From the NCBI RefSeq assembly GCF_003402475.1, contig NZ_BFAB01000002.1, positions 186,001-250,000 on the forward strand: a stretch of 64,000 nucleotides of DNA, given 5' to 3'. A program made the translations under genes and the position numbers. Each line of letters starts with the position of its first letter. Position 1 is the stretch's first letter. Of the stretch, positions 36,769 to 45,990 are shown one piece after another. Source of the stretch: Mycobacterium sp. MFM001. GTDB lineage: Bacteria > Actinomycetota > Actinomycetes > Mycobacteriales > Mycobacteriaceae. The notes beneath the pieces are model-generated. The model was not told the DNA's origin. It worked only from the letters and a program-made list of their open reading frames with translations, and searched no databases.

Positions 36769-37861
36769 CCGCCCGCTGCGGCCGGCCCGAGTACTCGGAC
36801 AGCGGCCGGATCAGCGCATTGGACCCGGCCTGCTCGATGATATGCGCAGTCCACCCGGTGATCCGGCTCATCACGAACAACGGTGTGAACATGGGAATAT
36901 CGAAGCCCATCAGGTAGTAGGCCGGACCGGTCGGGAAGTCGAGATTGGGTTTGATCCCGGTGGCGGCGAACATCTCGGTTTCCAACACGTTGTAGATGTC
37001 CAGCCAGCGCTGCCCGTCACGGACGTCCGCCACCCGTGTCAGTGCCTGCTTCATCGTCGGCACCCGCGAATCGCCGTTCTTGTAAACACGGTGACCGAAG
37101 CCCATGACTTTTTCCTTGCGGGAAAGCTTGCCGTGCAACCATTTCGCCGCGTTGTCGGCATAGCCGATCTCTAGCATGTCATGCATGACGGCTTCGTTGG
37201 CGCCGCCGTGCAGCCGGCCTTTGAGTGCTCCGATCGCCGCGGTGACCGCGCTGTAGATGTCGGACTGGGTCGAGGTGACCACCCGCGCCGCAAAGGTGGA
37301 GGCGTTGAAGCCGTGCTCGGCGTAGAGGATCATCGACTGCTCGAATGCGGAGACGACGACCGGCTCCGGCACTTCGCCGAAGCACATCTGCAGAAAGTTC
37401 TCCGCATACCCGAGATGGCTGTGCGGGGCGATTGGCGCCAGGCAGCGTCGGCGGCGCATGTCGGCGGCCACGATTGTCGGCAATACCGCGAACATCCGTA
37501 ATGCCTTGGCGTAGTTGGCCGATTCTGCGCTGTCGTCCTCGTCGGGGTCCTCGGCGCCCAGGTAGCTGATCGTGGTGCGAACGACGTCCATCGGGTGGCA
37601 GTTGTCGGGCAGCTTGGCCAACAGCGACAGCATCGAGCGGTCCAGCCGGCGGCTGGCGCGTTCGCGTTGGCAAAACAGCGCCAGCTCGGCGTCGGTGGGC
37701 AGTTCGCCGTGCCATAGCAGATAGGCCACCTGCTCGAAACAGCAGCGCGCGGCCAAATCCTGGACCGGGTAGCCGCGGTAAGTCAGCGAGTTGGTCTCCG
37801 GCACCACTTTGGAGATGGCCGTGGTGTCGACGACGACACCGGCCAGACCCTTGTGAATCAT
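36752..37861 (-). CDS. prpC: 2-methylcitrate synthase
   Basis: A 369-residue citrate synthase-fold enzyme condensing propionyl-CoA with oxaloacetate in the methylcitrate cycle. Catalytic residues: His218 (LHGGANEAVM), His257 (GFGHRVYKNGDSR) and Asp308 (NLDFPTGPAYYL). The GFGHRVY and SLTYRGYPVQDLA segments are typical of bacterial 2-methylcitrate/citrate synthases of this size. Equivalent to M. tuberculosis Rv1131. ATG overlaps the prpB stop (ATGA), giving a prpD-prpB-prpC operon. Confidence 0.94.
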   Translation of the reverse strand: MIHKGLAGVVVDTTAISKVVPETNSLTYRGYPVQDLAARCCFEQVAYLLWHGELPTDAELALFCQRERASRRLDRSMLSLLAKLPDNCHPMDVVRTTISYLGAEDPDEDDSAESANYAKALRMFAVLPTIVAADMRRRRCLAPIAPHSHLGYAENFLQMCFGEVPEPVVVSAFEQSMILYAEHGFNASTFAARVVTSTQSDIYSAVTAAIGALKGRLHGGANEAVMHDMLEIGYADNAAKWLHGKLSRKEKVMGFGHRVYKNGDSRVPTMKQALTRVADVRDGQRWLDIYNVLETEMFAATGIKPNLDFPTGPAYYLMGFDIPMFTPLFVMSRITGWTAHIIEQAGSNALIRPLSEYSGRPQRAVSLRQ

Positions 37862-38760
37862 CGGTTACCTCCCGCGATGTCGTTGTCGAACTGGGTGTAG
37901 TCGGCGTAGCGAACCAGCTCGTAGAGCCGGCTGCGGTGCTGCATCTTCTCGAGCAGTCCCGATTGCGTTCCGGCGGCAGCGATTTCATGCAGCCCCGCTT
38001 CGATGGCGAACATCGCCAGGCGCAGCGTGGTGACCGGGTAGATGACGACGTTGTAGCCGATGTCGGCCAAATCCTGCGTGCTCAGCAGCGGTGACTTGCC
38101 GAACTCAGTCATGTTGGCCAGCAGTGGCACCTCCACTGCCGCGCGGAACCGCTCGAAGTCCGCCGCTTCCGTGAGTGCCTCGGTGAAGATCAGGTCGGCG
38201 CCGGCGTCGGCGTAGGCGCAGGCCCGGTCGATCGCGGCTGAGACTCCCTCGACGGCAGCGGCGTCGGTGCGGGCGCAGACGATGAAGTTGGGATCGCGCC
38301 GCGCCGCAACGGCTGCGCGGATCCGCTTGACCATCTCGGTCGTCGGGACGACGGCCTTGCCGTCCAAGTGGCCGCAGCGCTTGGGGTTGACCTGGTCCTC
38401 GAGGTGGCAGCCGGCCAGTCCGGCGTCTTCCAAAGTCGTAATCGTCCGCGCGGCGTTGAGCGGTTCGCCGAATCCGGTGTCGGCGTCGATCAGCGTGGGC
38501 AGGTCGGTGGCCGCGGCGATCTGCGCGCCGCGAGAAGCGACCTCGGAGAGCGTCGTCAACCCAATGTCGGGCAGACCCAGGTCGGCCGACAACGCCGCGC
38601 CGGACACGTACACGCCCTCGAAGCCGATGTCCGCGATGAGTTTGGCCACCAATGGCGAGAAGGCGCCCGGAAACCGTTGCAGCCGATCTGAATTCAATGC
38701 AGCCCGGAAAGCCGCCCGCTTATCGGCGGCACTGGACGCCGCCGCCAGCAGCCCGCTCAT
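37858..38760 (-). CDS. prpB: 2-methylisocitrate lyase
   Basis: A 300-residue isocitrate-lyase-superfamily enzyme that cleaves 2-methylisocitrate to pyruvate and succinate. The signature KRCGH is at residues 127-131 with catalytic Cys129; metal ligands come from DADTGFGEP and EDQVNPK. From memory M. tuberculosis lacks prpB and uses isocitrate lyase instead, so this strain has a dedicated enzyme, as M. smegmatis does. The operon is tightly packed with overlaps on both sides. Confidence 0.94.
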   Translation of the reverse strand: MSGLLAAASSAADKRAAFRAALNSDRLQRFPGAFSPLVAKLIADIGFEGVYVSGAALSADLGLPDIGLTTLSEVASRGAQIAAATDLPTLIDADTGFGEPLNAARTITTLEDAGLAGCHLEDQVNPKRCGHLDGKAVVPTTEMVKRIRAAVAARRDPNFIVCARTDAAAVEGVSAAIDRACAYADAGADLIFTEALTEAADFERFRAAVEVPLLANMTEFGKSPLLSTQDLADIGYNVVIYPVTTLRLAMFAIEAGLHEIAAAGTQSGLLEKMQHRSRLYELVRYADYTQFDNDIAGGNR

Positions 38761-40262
38761 TGGAAGATGCCCGACGAGACGGTCGGCGCCTTGTCCAGCA
38801 CCTGCGGGTCGACCAGCACGTTCAGCGCGGCCAGCGTGCCGGGCTTCATGTCGGCGAGACCGTCGACCGCGGCCAGGAACCGTTGCTGTTCAGCGGGTTT
38901 GACCACGCCGTCGGCGAGTTCGGTGAATTTGGCGATGTACTGCTCGCGCCCGAACGGCCGCGCCCCCAGCGGATGGGCGTCGGCGACCGCGAGTTCGTCG
39001 CTGATCACCTCGCCGCTCTTCAGCGTCACCTCCGCGCGGGCGCCGAACGCCTTCTCGGCCGGGTCGGTCGAGTGGTAGCGGCGGGTCCACTCCGGATCCT
39101 CGACCGTGGAGATCTTGTGCCACAACGCAATCGTGTCGGGTCGGTGCGCCCGCTCCGGCGCGTAGGAGCGTTCGTGGTGCCAGCTGCCGTCCTGCAGCGC
39201 GACCGCGAAGATGTACGGCAGCGAGTGGTCCAAAGTTTCCCGCGACGCATCGGGGTCGAACTTCTGCGGATCGCCGGAACCGGTGCCGATCACCACATGG
39301 GTGTGGTGGCTGGTGTGCAGCACGATCGACGCCACCTGGTCGAGGTCGCCGATGCGTTGGCGCAACCGGCGGGCCAGGTCAATCGGTGCCTGGCTTTGGT
39401 ATTCGGCCGAATGCTCCTTGGTGAAGCTGTCGAGGATCGCGCGCTTGGGTTCGCCGGGCGCGGGCAGCGGCACCCGGTAGGTGTGCTCGGGGCCCGACAG
39501 CAGCCAGGCGATGACGCCGTCCTCGCCCTCGTAGATCGGCGCCGGTGATCGCTCGCCGCGCATCGCCCGGTCGACGGCCTCGATGGCCACCTTGCCGGCG
39601 TGTGCGGGCGCAAACGCCTTCCAGCTCGAGATCGAGCCCTTGCGGGACTGGCGGGTGGCGGTGGTCAGGTGCAGCGCCTGCCCGATCGCCTGATAGATGG
39701 TCTCGGTGTCCAGCCGCAGCATGGTGCCCAGCCCGGCGGCTACCGACGGGCCGAGATGAGCGACGTGGTCGATCTTGTGCTCGTGCAGGCAGATTCCGCG
39801 GGCCAAGTCGATCTGGATCTCGTAGGCGGTCGCGATGCCGCGGATCAGGTCGGCGCCGCGGATCCCGAGCTGCTGGGCGACGGCCACCAACGGCGGGATG
39901 TTGTCACCGGGATGGGAGTACTCGGCGGCCAGAAACGTGTCGTGGAAATCGAGTTCGCGCACCGCGACGCCGTTGGCCCACGCCGCCCACTCCGCCGAGT
40001 AGCTGCCGTCGACGCCGAACACCGTCGCGCCGGGACGGGACCGGTGCGCCAGCGCTTGGTGGCGGGCCACGGTGACTGGTTGTCGCAGCACCGCCGCGGC
40101 GCTGACCGCGGCGTCGTCGATGATCCGGTTCAGCACCATCGCCTCGGTCTGGGGCTCGACGGCGACCGGGTCCGCGGCCACCTCGGCGATCTTGTAGGCG
40201 AGGTGCTCGGTGAACGGAAAGTCGTCGGCGCTGCGCCGGGTCCGGACCGGGTGCATGATCAT
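38757..40262 (-). CDS. prpD: 2-methylcitrate dehydratase
   Basis: A 501-residue MmgE/PrpD-family dehydratase that converts 2-methylcitrate to 2-methyl-cis-aconitate. Recognised from [55 protein letters not shown] and the C-terminal [24 protein letters not shown] segment. Equivalent to Rv1130. First gene of prpDBC. Starts MIMHP; ATG 40262 or 40256 are both possible. Its promoter lies in the 111-bp gap to the divergent prpR, with a TTTGCA-N5-TGCAAA dyad touching the start codon. Confidence 0.94.
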   Translation of the reverse strand: MIMHPVRTRRSADDFPFTEHLAYKIAEVAADPVAVEPQTEAMVLNRIIDDAAVSAAAVLRQPVTVARHQALAHRSRPGATVFGVDGSYSAEWAAWANGVAVRELDFHDTFLAAEYSHPGDNIPPLVAVAQQLGIRGADLIRGIATAYEIQIDLARGICLHEHKIDHVAHLGPSVAAGLGTMLRLDTETIYQAIGQALHLTTATRQSRKGSISSWKAFAPAHAGKVAIEAVDRAMRGERSPAPIYEGEDGVIAWLLSGPEHTYRVPLPAPGEPKRAILDSFTKEHSAEYQSQAPIDLARRLRQRIGDLDQVASIVLHTSHHTHVVIGTGSGDPQKFDPDASRETLDHSLPYIFAVALQDGSWHHERSYAPERAHRPDTIALWHKISTVEDPEWTRRYHSTDPAEKAFGARAEVTLKSGEVISDELAVADAHPLGARPFGREQYIAKFTELADGVVKPAEQQRFLAAVDGLADMKPGTLAALNVLVDPQVLDKAPTVSSGIFQ

Positions 40263-40263
40263 A

Positions 40264-40280
40264 TTTGCACACTATGCAAA
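40264..40280. promoter_or_regulatory. Candidate PrpR operator between prpD and prpR
   Basis: TTTGCA (40264-40269) and TGCAAA (40275-40280) form a perfect dyad with a CACTA spacer, directly before the prpD start. TTTGCAAA-type sites are known for PrpR/RamB-family ScfR regulators, which here is divergently encoded. Confidence 0.65.
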
Positions 40281-40373
40281 GCCGACGACGATAGAAACCC
40301 CCTGGATATGTGTAATTTTGCGTCCTCTGCCCGCGATGATTGCGAATGTTGTGAACGCGCGCGGGAGTAGGGT

Positions 40374-41792
40374 GTGCATGTGGCGAAGATGTTCTCCGGC
40401 GCCCGGCTGCGGCGGTTGCGGGAGGAACGCGGCCTGACGCAGGCCGCGCTGGCCCGCACCCTGGATCTGTCCACCAGCTACGTCAACCAACTGGAGAACG
40501 ACCAGCGGCCGATCACGGTGCCGGTGCTGCTCGCGCTCACCGAGCGCTTCGATCTGCCCGCCCACTACTTCTCGTCCGACGTGGACGCCCGGCTGGTCGC
40601 GGACTTGTCCGAGGTCTTCACCGCTACCGCCGCCGAAAGCGTGAGCCGCGCACAGGTGGAGGAATTGGTCGCCCGGATGCCCGAGGTCGGCCGCAGCCTG
40701 GTGGCCGTGCACCGCCGGCTGCGGGATGCCACCGAGGAACTGGAGGCGTACCGCTCGCGCGCGATCACCGAGACGTCGCTGCCGCCAGAAGGCCCGATGC
40801 CCTTCGAAGAAGTCCGCGATTTCTTTTACGACCGCAACAACTACATCGGCGACCTCGATCTGGCGGCCGAGCAGATGTTCACCGAGAGCGGGATGCGGGT
40901 CGGCAGGCTCGACATCCAACTCGCCGAGTTGATGGCCAACCGGTTCGACATCACCGTGGCCGTCGACGACCGTCTGCCCGAGACCACCAAGCGCTCATTC
41001 GATCCGGCTACTCGGGTGCTTCGGATTGCGCACTGGTTGCGGCCGGGCCAGCGCGCCTTCCAGATAGCCACCCAGCTGGCGCTGGTCAGCCAATCGGAGT
41101 TGATCTCGGCGATTCTGGCCGCCGACGACCAGCTCAGCCCCGAAGTCCGCGGCGTCGCCCGCGTCGGGCTTGCCAACTACTTCGCCGGCGCATTTCTGCT
41201 GCCGTATAACCAATTCCACCGCGCTGCCGAGGAATTGCGCTACGACATCGACCTGTTGGGCCGCCGCTTCGAGGTCGGATTCGAAACCGTCTGTCATCGG
41301 CTGTCCACGCTGCAGCGCCCGCAGTGTCGCGGCGTCCCGTTCATTTTCGTCCGAACTGACAAGGCGGGCAATATCTCAAAGCGCCAGTCGGCCACCGCCT
41401 TTCACTTCAGCCGGGTCGGCGGCAGCTGCCCGCTGTGGGTGGTGCACGACGCGTTCGCGCAGCCGGGCCGGATCGTCACCCAGGTGGCGCAGATGCCCGA
41501 CGGCCGCTCGTACTTCTGGGTCGCCAAGGCTACCGCTCCGGAAGGCCGCGGATACCTGGGTCAGCACACCAGCTTCGCGATCGGCTTGGGCTGCGATTTG
41601 GCTTACGCGCACAAGCTCGTCTATTCCACCGGCGTCGCCGTCGACGACCCGGGCACCGCAGTGCCGATCGGCGCCGGCTGCAAGATCTGCAACCGCCCGG
41701 ACTGCGCGCAGCGCGCATTCCCCTACCTCGGCGGGCACGTCGCCATCGACGAGAACACCGGCAGCAGCCTGCCCTACTCGCCGACCGTTTGA
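40374..41792 (+). CDS. prpR: ScfR-family propionate regulator PrpR
   Basis: A 472-residue regulator. The N-terminal xre-type helix-turn-helix is at residues 10-62 (RLRRLREERGLTQAALARTL, then STSYVNQLENDQRPI). An IrrE/DUF955-like middle domain follows, then a C-terminal DUF2083 domain ending with a Cys cluster, GAGCKICNRPDCAQR (C-x2-C-x4-C), which in M. tuberculosis PrpR is tied to iron-sulfur and propionyl-CoA sensing. It activates prp genes in response to propionyl-CoA and is equivalent to Rv1129c. GTG starts at 40374 or 40380 are equivalent candidates. Divergent from prpDBC. Confidence 0.92.
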   Translation: MHVAKMFSGARLRRLREERGLTQAALARTLDLSTSYVNQLENDQRPITVPVLLALTERFDLPAHYFSSDVDARLVADLSEVFTATAAESVSRAQVEELVARMPEVGRSLVAVHRRLRDATEELEAYRSRAITETSLPPEGPMPFEEVRDFFYDRNNYIGDLDLAAEQMFTESGMRVGRLDIQLAELMANRFDITVAVDDRLPETTKRSFDPATRVLRIAHWLRPGQRAFQIATQLALVSQSELISAILAADDQLSPEVRGVARVGLANYFAGAFLLPYNQFHRAAEELRYDIDLLGRRFEVGFETVCHRLSTLQRPQCRGVPFIFVRTDKAGNISKRQSATAFHFSRVGGSCPLWVVHDAFAQPGRIVTQVAQMPDGRSYFWVAKATAPEGRGYLGQHTSFAIGLGCDLAYAHKLVYSTGVAVDDPGTAVPIGAGCKICNRPDCAQRAFPYLGGHVAIDENTGSSLPYSPTV

Positions 41793-41832
41793 CCGGCGGG
41801 CTGTGGATACTGGCCGGTGCGCGTGGCGCTGC

Positions 41833-42684
41833 TCAATCGACGGATCGGAATACGTGTGTCGCTGCGGTAATGAGCTTGCCGTTGGCCCCGTCATCGTAAC
41901 CGAGCGTGCGAACCGCGACGACGCCATCAACACCTTCGATTGCTTCGCTTTCGAACCGGAAGGGGCCATGCTTGCCGCGCGCGAGGAACATCACGTGCGA
42001 GGAGATCCCCTGCAATCGTTCAGTTCCGGCGCGACGCGCTGCCCCGTCGATGGCGGCCGCCTCCAGGATGACGAATTGCGGTCCCACATGCAGCGCGGCG
42101 TCAGGTGAGGCCACCTCGACGGACAGCTCGGGCAGCGTCCACGCGCCGTCGGCACGTCGAGTGCCGCCGAACACCTGCCAGAGTGGCGGTAAGTCGGGCG
42201 AATCACTGACTTCGATCGGATCCACGAGCATCCGCTGAAGCCCCGGCGGGGGGACGCCAATGCTGACCCCCTGGCCCTCAGTGATCGCGAGCACGCGATC
42301 ACGTCGATCGGCGTCGACGATTCGCGACCGGCTGTAGGCCATCTGGCGACCCCGCTTCAAGTCCTCGGTCACCACTTCGAAACGGCTCACATCGAAACCG
42401 GGGTCCAGCACCTGACAGGAATGGATCACCGGGTTGGGTACCGCTTCCAAATCAGTGACTAAACCGCCTTCGGGTGCCGCGATCCCCAGCACTGCCATGA
42501 GCAGCCCGCCGGCGCCGTTGCGCATATCGCGACGCACGGTAACGGTGTCGTCGGCCGGCCCGACATTCATCGAAGCATGACGCCTACCGATGTAGCGGTA
42601 GCTCAGTAGTCCACCCCACCGTCGCTGCAGCTCGGCTGCATAGGCTTCGGGATCCGAGGCTAGGTCGCGGATGTCGCGCAGCAT
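41833..42684 (-). CDS. Double hot-dog fold protein, probable acyl-CoA thioesterase
   Basis: A 283-residue protein that reads as two hot-dog domains. The first (residues about 30-145) has the PaaI/TesB-like NGAGGLLMAVLGIAAPEGGL helix and SRSRIVDADRRDRVLAITEG. The second (about 190-283) has DAALHVGPQFVILEAAAIDG and GVVAVRTLGYDDGANGKLIT. The thioesterase role is inferred; dehydratase is an alternative. Its promoter carries GGAGAAT-AGCA-ATTCTCC, a member of the dyad family found across the right-hand catabolic locus, so I place it in that regulon. Convergent with prpR. Confidence 0.65.
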   Translation of the reverse strand: MLRDIRDLASDPEAYAAELQRRWGGLLSYRYIGRRHASMNVGPADDTVTVRRDMRNGAGGLLMAVLGIAAPEGGLVTDLEAVPNPVIHSCQVLDPGFDVSRFEVVTEDLKRGRQMAYSRSRIVDADRRDRVLAITEGQGVSIGVPPPGLQRMLVDPIEVSDSPDLPPLWQVFGGTRRADGAWTLPELSVEVASPDAALHVGPQFVILEAAAIDGAARRAGTERLQGISSHVMFLARGKHGPFRFESEAIEGVDGVVAVRTLGYDDGANGKLITAATHVFRSVD

Positions 42685-42723
42685 GTCGTCTCCACTCCTC
42701 GTGCATCGAGCACACAGTCACAC

Positions 42724-42741
42724 GGAGAATAGCAATTCTCC
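42724..42741. promoter_or_regulatory. Regulon operator copy 1 (GAGAA-N6-TTCTC)
   Basis: GGAGAAT (42724-42730) and ATTCTCC (42735-42741) are perfect arms, 40 bp upstream of the double hot-dog gene. It contains an exact GAGAA-N6-TTCTC core, shared with the copy at 44583. Confidence 0.65.
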
Positions 42742-42781
42742 GGAGTTTCGCCATGGCGCCGTTACGGCCCGGCGGGAGGGT

Positions 42782-43438
42782 TCATGGTCCGACTGACCAT
42801 GGCTGGTCCCAGTGGTCGATGACCGCCGCCTCCGCAAGCGACTTGCGGCGCACCGGCTTGTGCCTGCCCCTGGGCCAACCCACCGTCAGCAGCGCGGCGA
42901 GCTGCCAATCGTCGGGGATGCCAACCAAGTCACGCAGTCGATCCTCACAAAGACTGTGCCACAGCGTGATCGCCGCACCAAGACCTTGGCCGCGCGCTGC
43001 CAACAGGAAGTTTTGCACTGCGGGAAACACCGATGCGCCCTGTTGCAGGTCCGACGCTCCCGGCTGCGGTTGAACGCAGAACAGCACGAGGACGGGCGCC
43101 CCGCCGCCGACGTGCATATGTTCGGCCATCGCCCGAAGGACACGGGATTTCGGATCGTCGGCGCGATGGTCGGGCACGGTCAGCCGGTAGAAGCCCTGAA
43201 TCTCGGCCCACGCTCGCTTGGCGGCGGCCGTAACGACCGCACGGACTTCGTCGGAACGCAGCACGACAAATCGCCACGGCTGCTGATTAGCACCCGAAGG
43301 CGCCCAACTCGCGGCGCGCAGACAACGTTCGAGCGTTTGGTCGTCGACGGGTTCGTCGCGATACCGCCGTATCGCGGACGCGGTGCGCATGACGGTCCAC
43401 AGATCGTCCGTGGTGGCGGGCACCGCCGTGTCCGTCAT
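42782..43438 (-). CDS. Nitroreductase-family FMN oxidoreductase
   Basis: A 218-residue nitroreductase. FMN-binding features: TASAIRRYRDEPVDDQTLER, WAPSGANQQPWRFVVLRSDE, FPAVQNFLLAARGQGLGAAI and LLTVGWPRGRHKPVRR. Members reduce nitro groups, quinones, enones or act in ring reduction with NAD(P)H. ATG 43438 overlaps the stop of the DapB-like gene (ATGA), so both belong to one operon driven from the site at 44583. In a catabolic locus it may reduce an enone or quinone intermediate; this is inference. Confidence 0.88.
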   Translation of the reverse strand: MTDTAVPATTDDLWTVMRTASAIRRYRDEPVDDQTLERCLRAASWAPSGANQQPWRFVVLRSDEVRAVVTAAAKRAWAEIQGFYRLTVPDHRADDPKSRVLRAMAEHMHVGGGAPVLVLFCVQPQPGASDLQQGASVFPAVQNFLLAARGQGLGAAITLWHSLCEDRLRDLVGIPDDWQLAALLTVGWPRGRHKPVRRKSLAEAAVIDHWDQPWSVGP

Positions 43439-44547
43439 GCCGGAACCGTTTGCGGCAACACACCTCGCCACGTTCCACCGCGCACCGGCCCGGTGACCAA
43501 CGGCAGGTCGAGCGTCGACAACACACCGGGCGGTGCTGCGATCACCGCAGGGATGGCGTTGAGTTCACGCATCACCGTCGCATAAGTGAGACCACGCATG
43601 TTGTTCCCGCGGCCGTGCATCTCGATGTCGACCGTGTACGTCGGCAGCCCGTCGACGACGACGCGGTAGCCGCCGTGCGGCGAAGGATGCCGCGGCCAAT
43701 CCGGTGCCGACCCCTCTCCCATTCGGGTGATGTGCTCGAGCACCACACGCTCCTCGCCGCACACCATGCCGGCGAGCTTGAAACGCATGCCACCGACGGT
43801 CCCCGGTTCGACCCATCCGGATGCAACTTCATAACGCTCTGTGGCCAACCACTTCTCGATCGTCGTGTCGACGCAATCCAGCGGCAGACCGACGCCGTCG
43901 GCGACCAGGTGCACAATTGGTGCCCACAGCGAAGCGAGGCGCTCGGTGTCGAACAGCGGTGCGGGATGTTCCGGTGGGTGCGCGAATCCCATGAAGTCGA
44001 ACATGATCTCGGGCTGATTGATCGGCCCGTAGTCGAGTATCTCGAGCATCCTGATGGTATCGACACGACTACTGAAGCCCGTCATCGTCAGAGCGATCAC
44101 GTCATTCGCCCATCCGGGATCGACTCCGCTGTTGAAGAAGCTGGTGCCGCCCGCTTCACAGGCGGCCGCGATCAACTCGACGGTCTCGGAGTCGGCGGCC
44201 GGCGGATAGCACATGGGGACCAATGAGGTACACACGACGTTCTTGCCTGCGCGCAGACACCGCGCAATGTCATCCGCCGCTTCGCGGTACCGGTAGTCAC
44301 CTGAGGCGAAGTAGGCCACCACGTCGGCGTCTAAGGACAGCGCCGCGTCGATGTCGCGGCTGGCGATGACACCGGTCGCCGGCATGCCGCACAGGTCACC
44401 CGCGTCCTTCCCGTCCTTGGCTTCGGCGTGTACGACGACACCAACCAAGTCCAGCCCGGGATGTGCGATGAGGGCACGCAAGGCGCCGACGCCCACTTGC
44501 CCGGGACCCCAAAGAATCACTCGCGGGTTGCCACGGTTCTCCGTCAT
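43435..44547 (-). CDS. Dihydrodipicolinate reductase-like NAD(P)-dependent oxidoreductase
   Basis: A 370-residue protein of the DapB-like / 2,4-diaminopentanoate dehydrogenase family. N-terminal Rossmann motif VILWGPGQVGVGALRALIAH (GxGxxG), then VVAYFASGDYRYREAADDIA and GKNVVCTSLVPM. The C-terminal domain carries SFFNSGVDPGWANDVIALTM, typical of this family. It could oxidise or reduce an amino or hydroxy acid; substrate unknown. It is the first gene of a two-gene operon with the nitroreductase and diverges from a crotonase over a regulon-type dyad. Confidence 0.8.
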   Translation of the reverse strand: MTENRGNPRVILWGPGQVGVGALRALIAHPGLDLVGVVVHAEAKDGKDAGDLCGMPATGVIASRDIDAALSLDADVVAYFASGDYRYREAADDIARCLRAGKNVVCTSLVPMCYPPAADSETVELIAAACEAGGTSFFNSGVDPGWANDVIALTMTGFSSRVDTIRMLEILDYGPINQPEIMFDFMGFAHPPEHPAPLFDTERLASLWAPIVHLVADGVGLPLDCVDTTIEKWLATERYEVASGWVEPGTVGGMRFKLAGMVCGEERVVLEHITRMGEGSAPDWPRHPSPHGGYRVVVDGLPTYTVDIEMHGRGNNMRGLTYATVMRELNAIPAVIAAPPGVLSTLDLPLVTGPVRGGTWRGVLPQTVPA

Positions 44548-44582
44548 GCGTGCCCCTTCCCGGTGACCCCGCGTCAATGCTG

Positions 44583-44600
44583 TGAGAACATACCTTCTCA
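44583..44600. promoter_or_regulatory. Regulon operator copy 2 (TGAGAA-N6-TTCTCA)
   Basis: TGAGAA (44583-44588) and TTCTCA (44595-44600) form a perfect 6-bp dyad with spacer CATACC, in the 100-bp divergent region between the DapB-like gene and the crotonase at 44648. It is the most symmetric copy of the recurring motif. Confidence 0.7.
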
Positions 44601-44647
44601 GTAATTGATATCACCATTGCCAATGCGAATGAACCGTGGAGGAGATA

Positions 44648-45556
44648 ATGACCGATTACCAGTTCTTGAAGTGGGAGTCATTCGACGACGGGCAGATCGT
44701 ACGGATCTCGTTGAACCGTCCCGAGCAGCGCAACGCCCAGAATCGCGGAATGCTGGTCGAGCTCGATCAGGCATTCGCGCGGGCCGAGGCCGACGACGCC
44801 GTCCGCGTCGTCATTCTCGCCGGTGAAGGTCCGATGTTCTCCTCGGGCCATGACATCGGCTCCAAGCAGGCCAGAGCCGAGTTCGCCCCTGGGCCAGGTC
44901 AGCACCCAACTGCAGCAATCAACGGCGGCACGAGGGACGGTGCGGAGAAAATCATGCTGCAGGAATGGCACTACTTCTTCCAGAACAACCTGCGCTGGCG
45001 CAACTTACGCAAGATCACGATCGCGCAGGTCCACGGCGACGTGTTCTCGGCGGGGCTGATGCTGATCTGGGCATGCGACCTGATCGTAGGCAGTGAGGAG
45101 GTGCGCTTCGCCGATGTTGTCGGCACCCGGCTGGGCATGTGCGGCATGGAGTACTTCGGCCATCCCTGGGAGTTCGGGCCCCGACGTACGAAGGAGTTGA
45201 TGCTCACCGGTGACGCCATCGACATCGAGGAGGCCTACCGGCTCGGCATGGTGAGCAAAATCTTCAAGCGCGACGAATTGGCCGACCGCACACTGGAGAT
45301 GGCCCGGCGCATCGCCACGGTGCCCACCATGGCCGCGCTGCTCATCAAGGAATCGGTCAATCAGTCCGTCGACAATATGGGGTTTTACAACGCGCTGCAG
45401 TCCTGCTTCACCTTGCACCAGTTGAACCACGCGCATTGGGTCGGGGTGCGCGACGACAAACGCGCGACCGCCGGTGAGGAACAAGGCGTGCCCGATTGGC
45501 GGACAGCGCCGCCGATCGTGCTCTCCGTCAAGGATCAGGTGCGAGCACAAGCGTGA
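44648..45556 (+). CDS. Enoyl-CoA hydratase/crotonase family protein, 302 residues
   Basis: A crotonase-fold protein with RISLNRPEQRNAQNRGMLVE, the oxyanion motif GPMFSSGHDIGSKQ, and the later IAQVHGDVFSAGLMLIWACD segment. It is about 40 residues longer than usual because of a loop around residues 85-115. The region FADVVGTRLGMCGMEYFGHP differs from standard hydratases at the catalytic Glu positions, so isomerase, hydrolase or C-C lyase chemistry is possible. Strong GGAGGA ribosome site. Translationally coupled to the following thioesterase (GTGA). Confidence 0.85.
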   Translation: MTDYQFLKWESFDDGQIVRISLNRPEQRNAQNRGMLVELDQAFARAEADDAVRVVILAGEGPMFSSGHDIGSKQARAEFAPGPGQHPTAAINGGTRDGAEKIMLQEWHYFFQNNLRWRNLRKITIAQVHGDVFSAGLMLIWACDLIVGSEEVRFADVVGTRLGMCGMEYFGHPWEFGPRRTKELMLTGDAIDIEEAYRLGMVSKIFKRDELADRTLEMARRIATVPTMAALLIKESVNQSVDNMGFYNALQSCFTLHQLNHAHWVGVRDDKRATAGEEQGVPDWRTAPPIVLSVKDQVRAQA

Positions 45557-45990
45557 CCGTCACCCCTCAACCGATGCAGGTGACGATCCCCGGCCATCTG
45601 TTCGGCCGGTTGCCCTTCTACGACGTCGTCGACACCGATGAGGCCGTGGTCATGGACCTGCACAACAGAGAAGACCTGGTGAACATTCGCGGCGCCATGC
45701 AGGGTGGTCTGGTCGCAACACTCATCGACGTGGCGGCCGGACGATTGGCGATCAAACATACGAATGCGGAAGCGGGCGCAGGTACCGCGGACATGTCGAT
45801 CCACTACCTGGCGCCGATCGTCGAAGGCCCGGCCCGAGCGACCGCCAGCCTGGTGCGCGCGGGCAAGCGGTTGATCGTCGTCGCCGTCGATGTGGTCGAT
45901 GTGGCACGCGATCGGCTGGCAGCCCGGGCGACGCTGAGCTTTGCGGTCATGGAGTCGCGGAAGCCAGTTCAGCCCGCCACTGGACCGTAG
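45553..45990 (+). CDS. PaaI-type hot-dog thioesterase
   Basis: A 145-residue single hot-dog protein. The PaaI/thioesterase signature is NIRGAMQGGLVATLIDVAAG (residues 43-62), followed by STADMSIHYLAP-like strand and RAGKRLIVVAVDVVD. It would hydrolyse small acyl- or aryl-CoA esters and recover CoA. GTG start overlaps the crotonase stop. The 3' end overlaps the convergent acyl-CoA dehydrogenase by 22 bp. Confidence 0.85.
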   Translation: MTVTPQPMQVTIPGHLFGRLPFYDVVDTDEAVVMDLHNREDLVNIRGAMQGGLVATLIDVAAGRLAIKHTNAEAGAGTADMSIHYLAPIVEGPARATASLVRAGKRLIVVAVDVVDVARDRLAARATLSFAVMESRKPVQPATGP

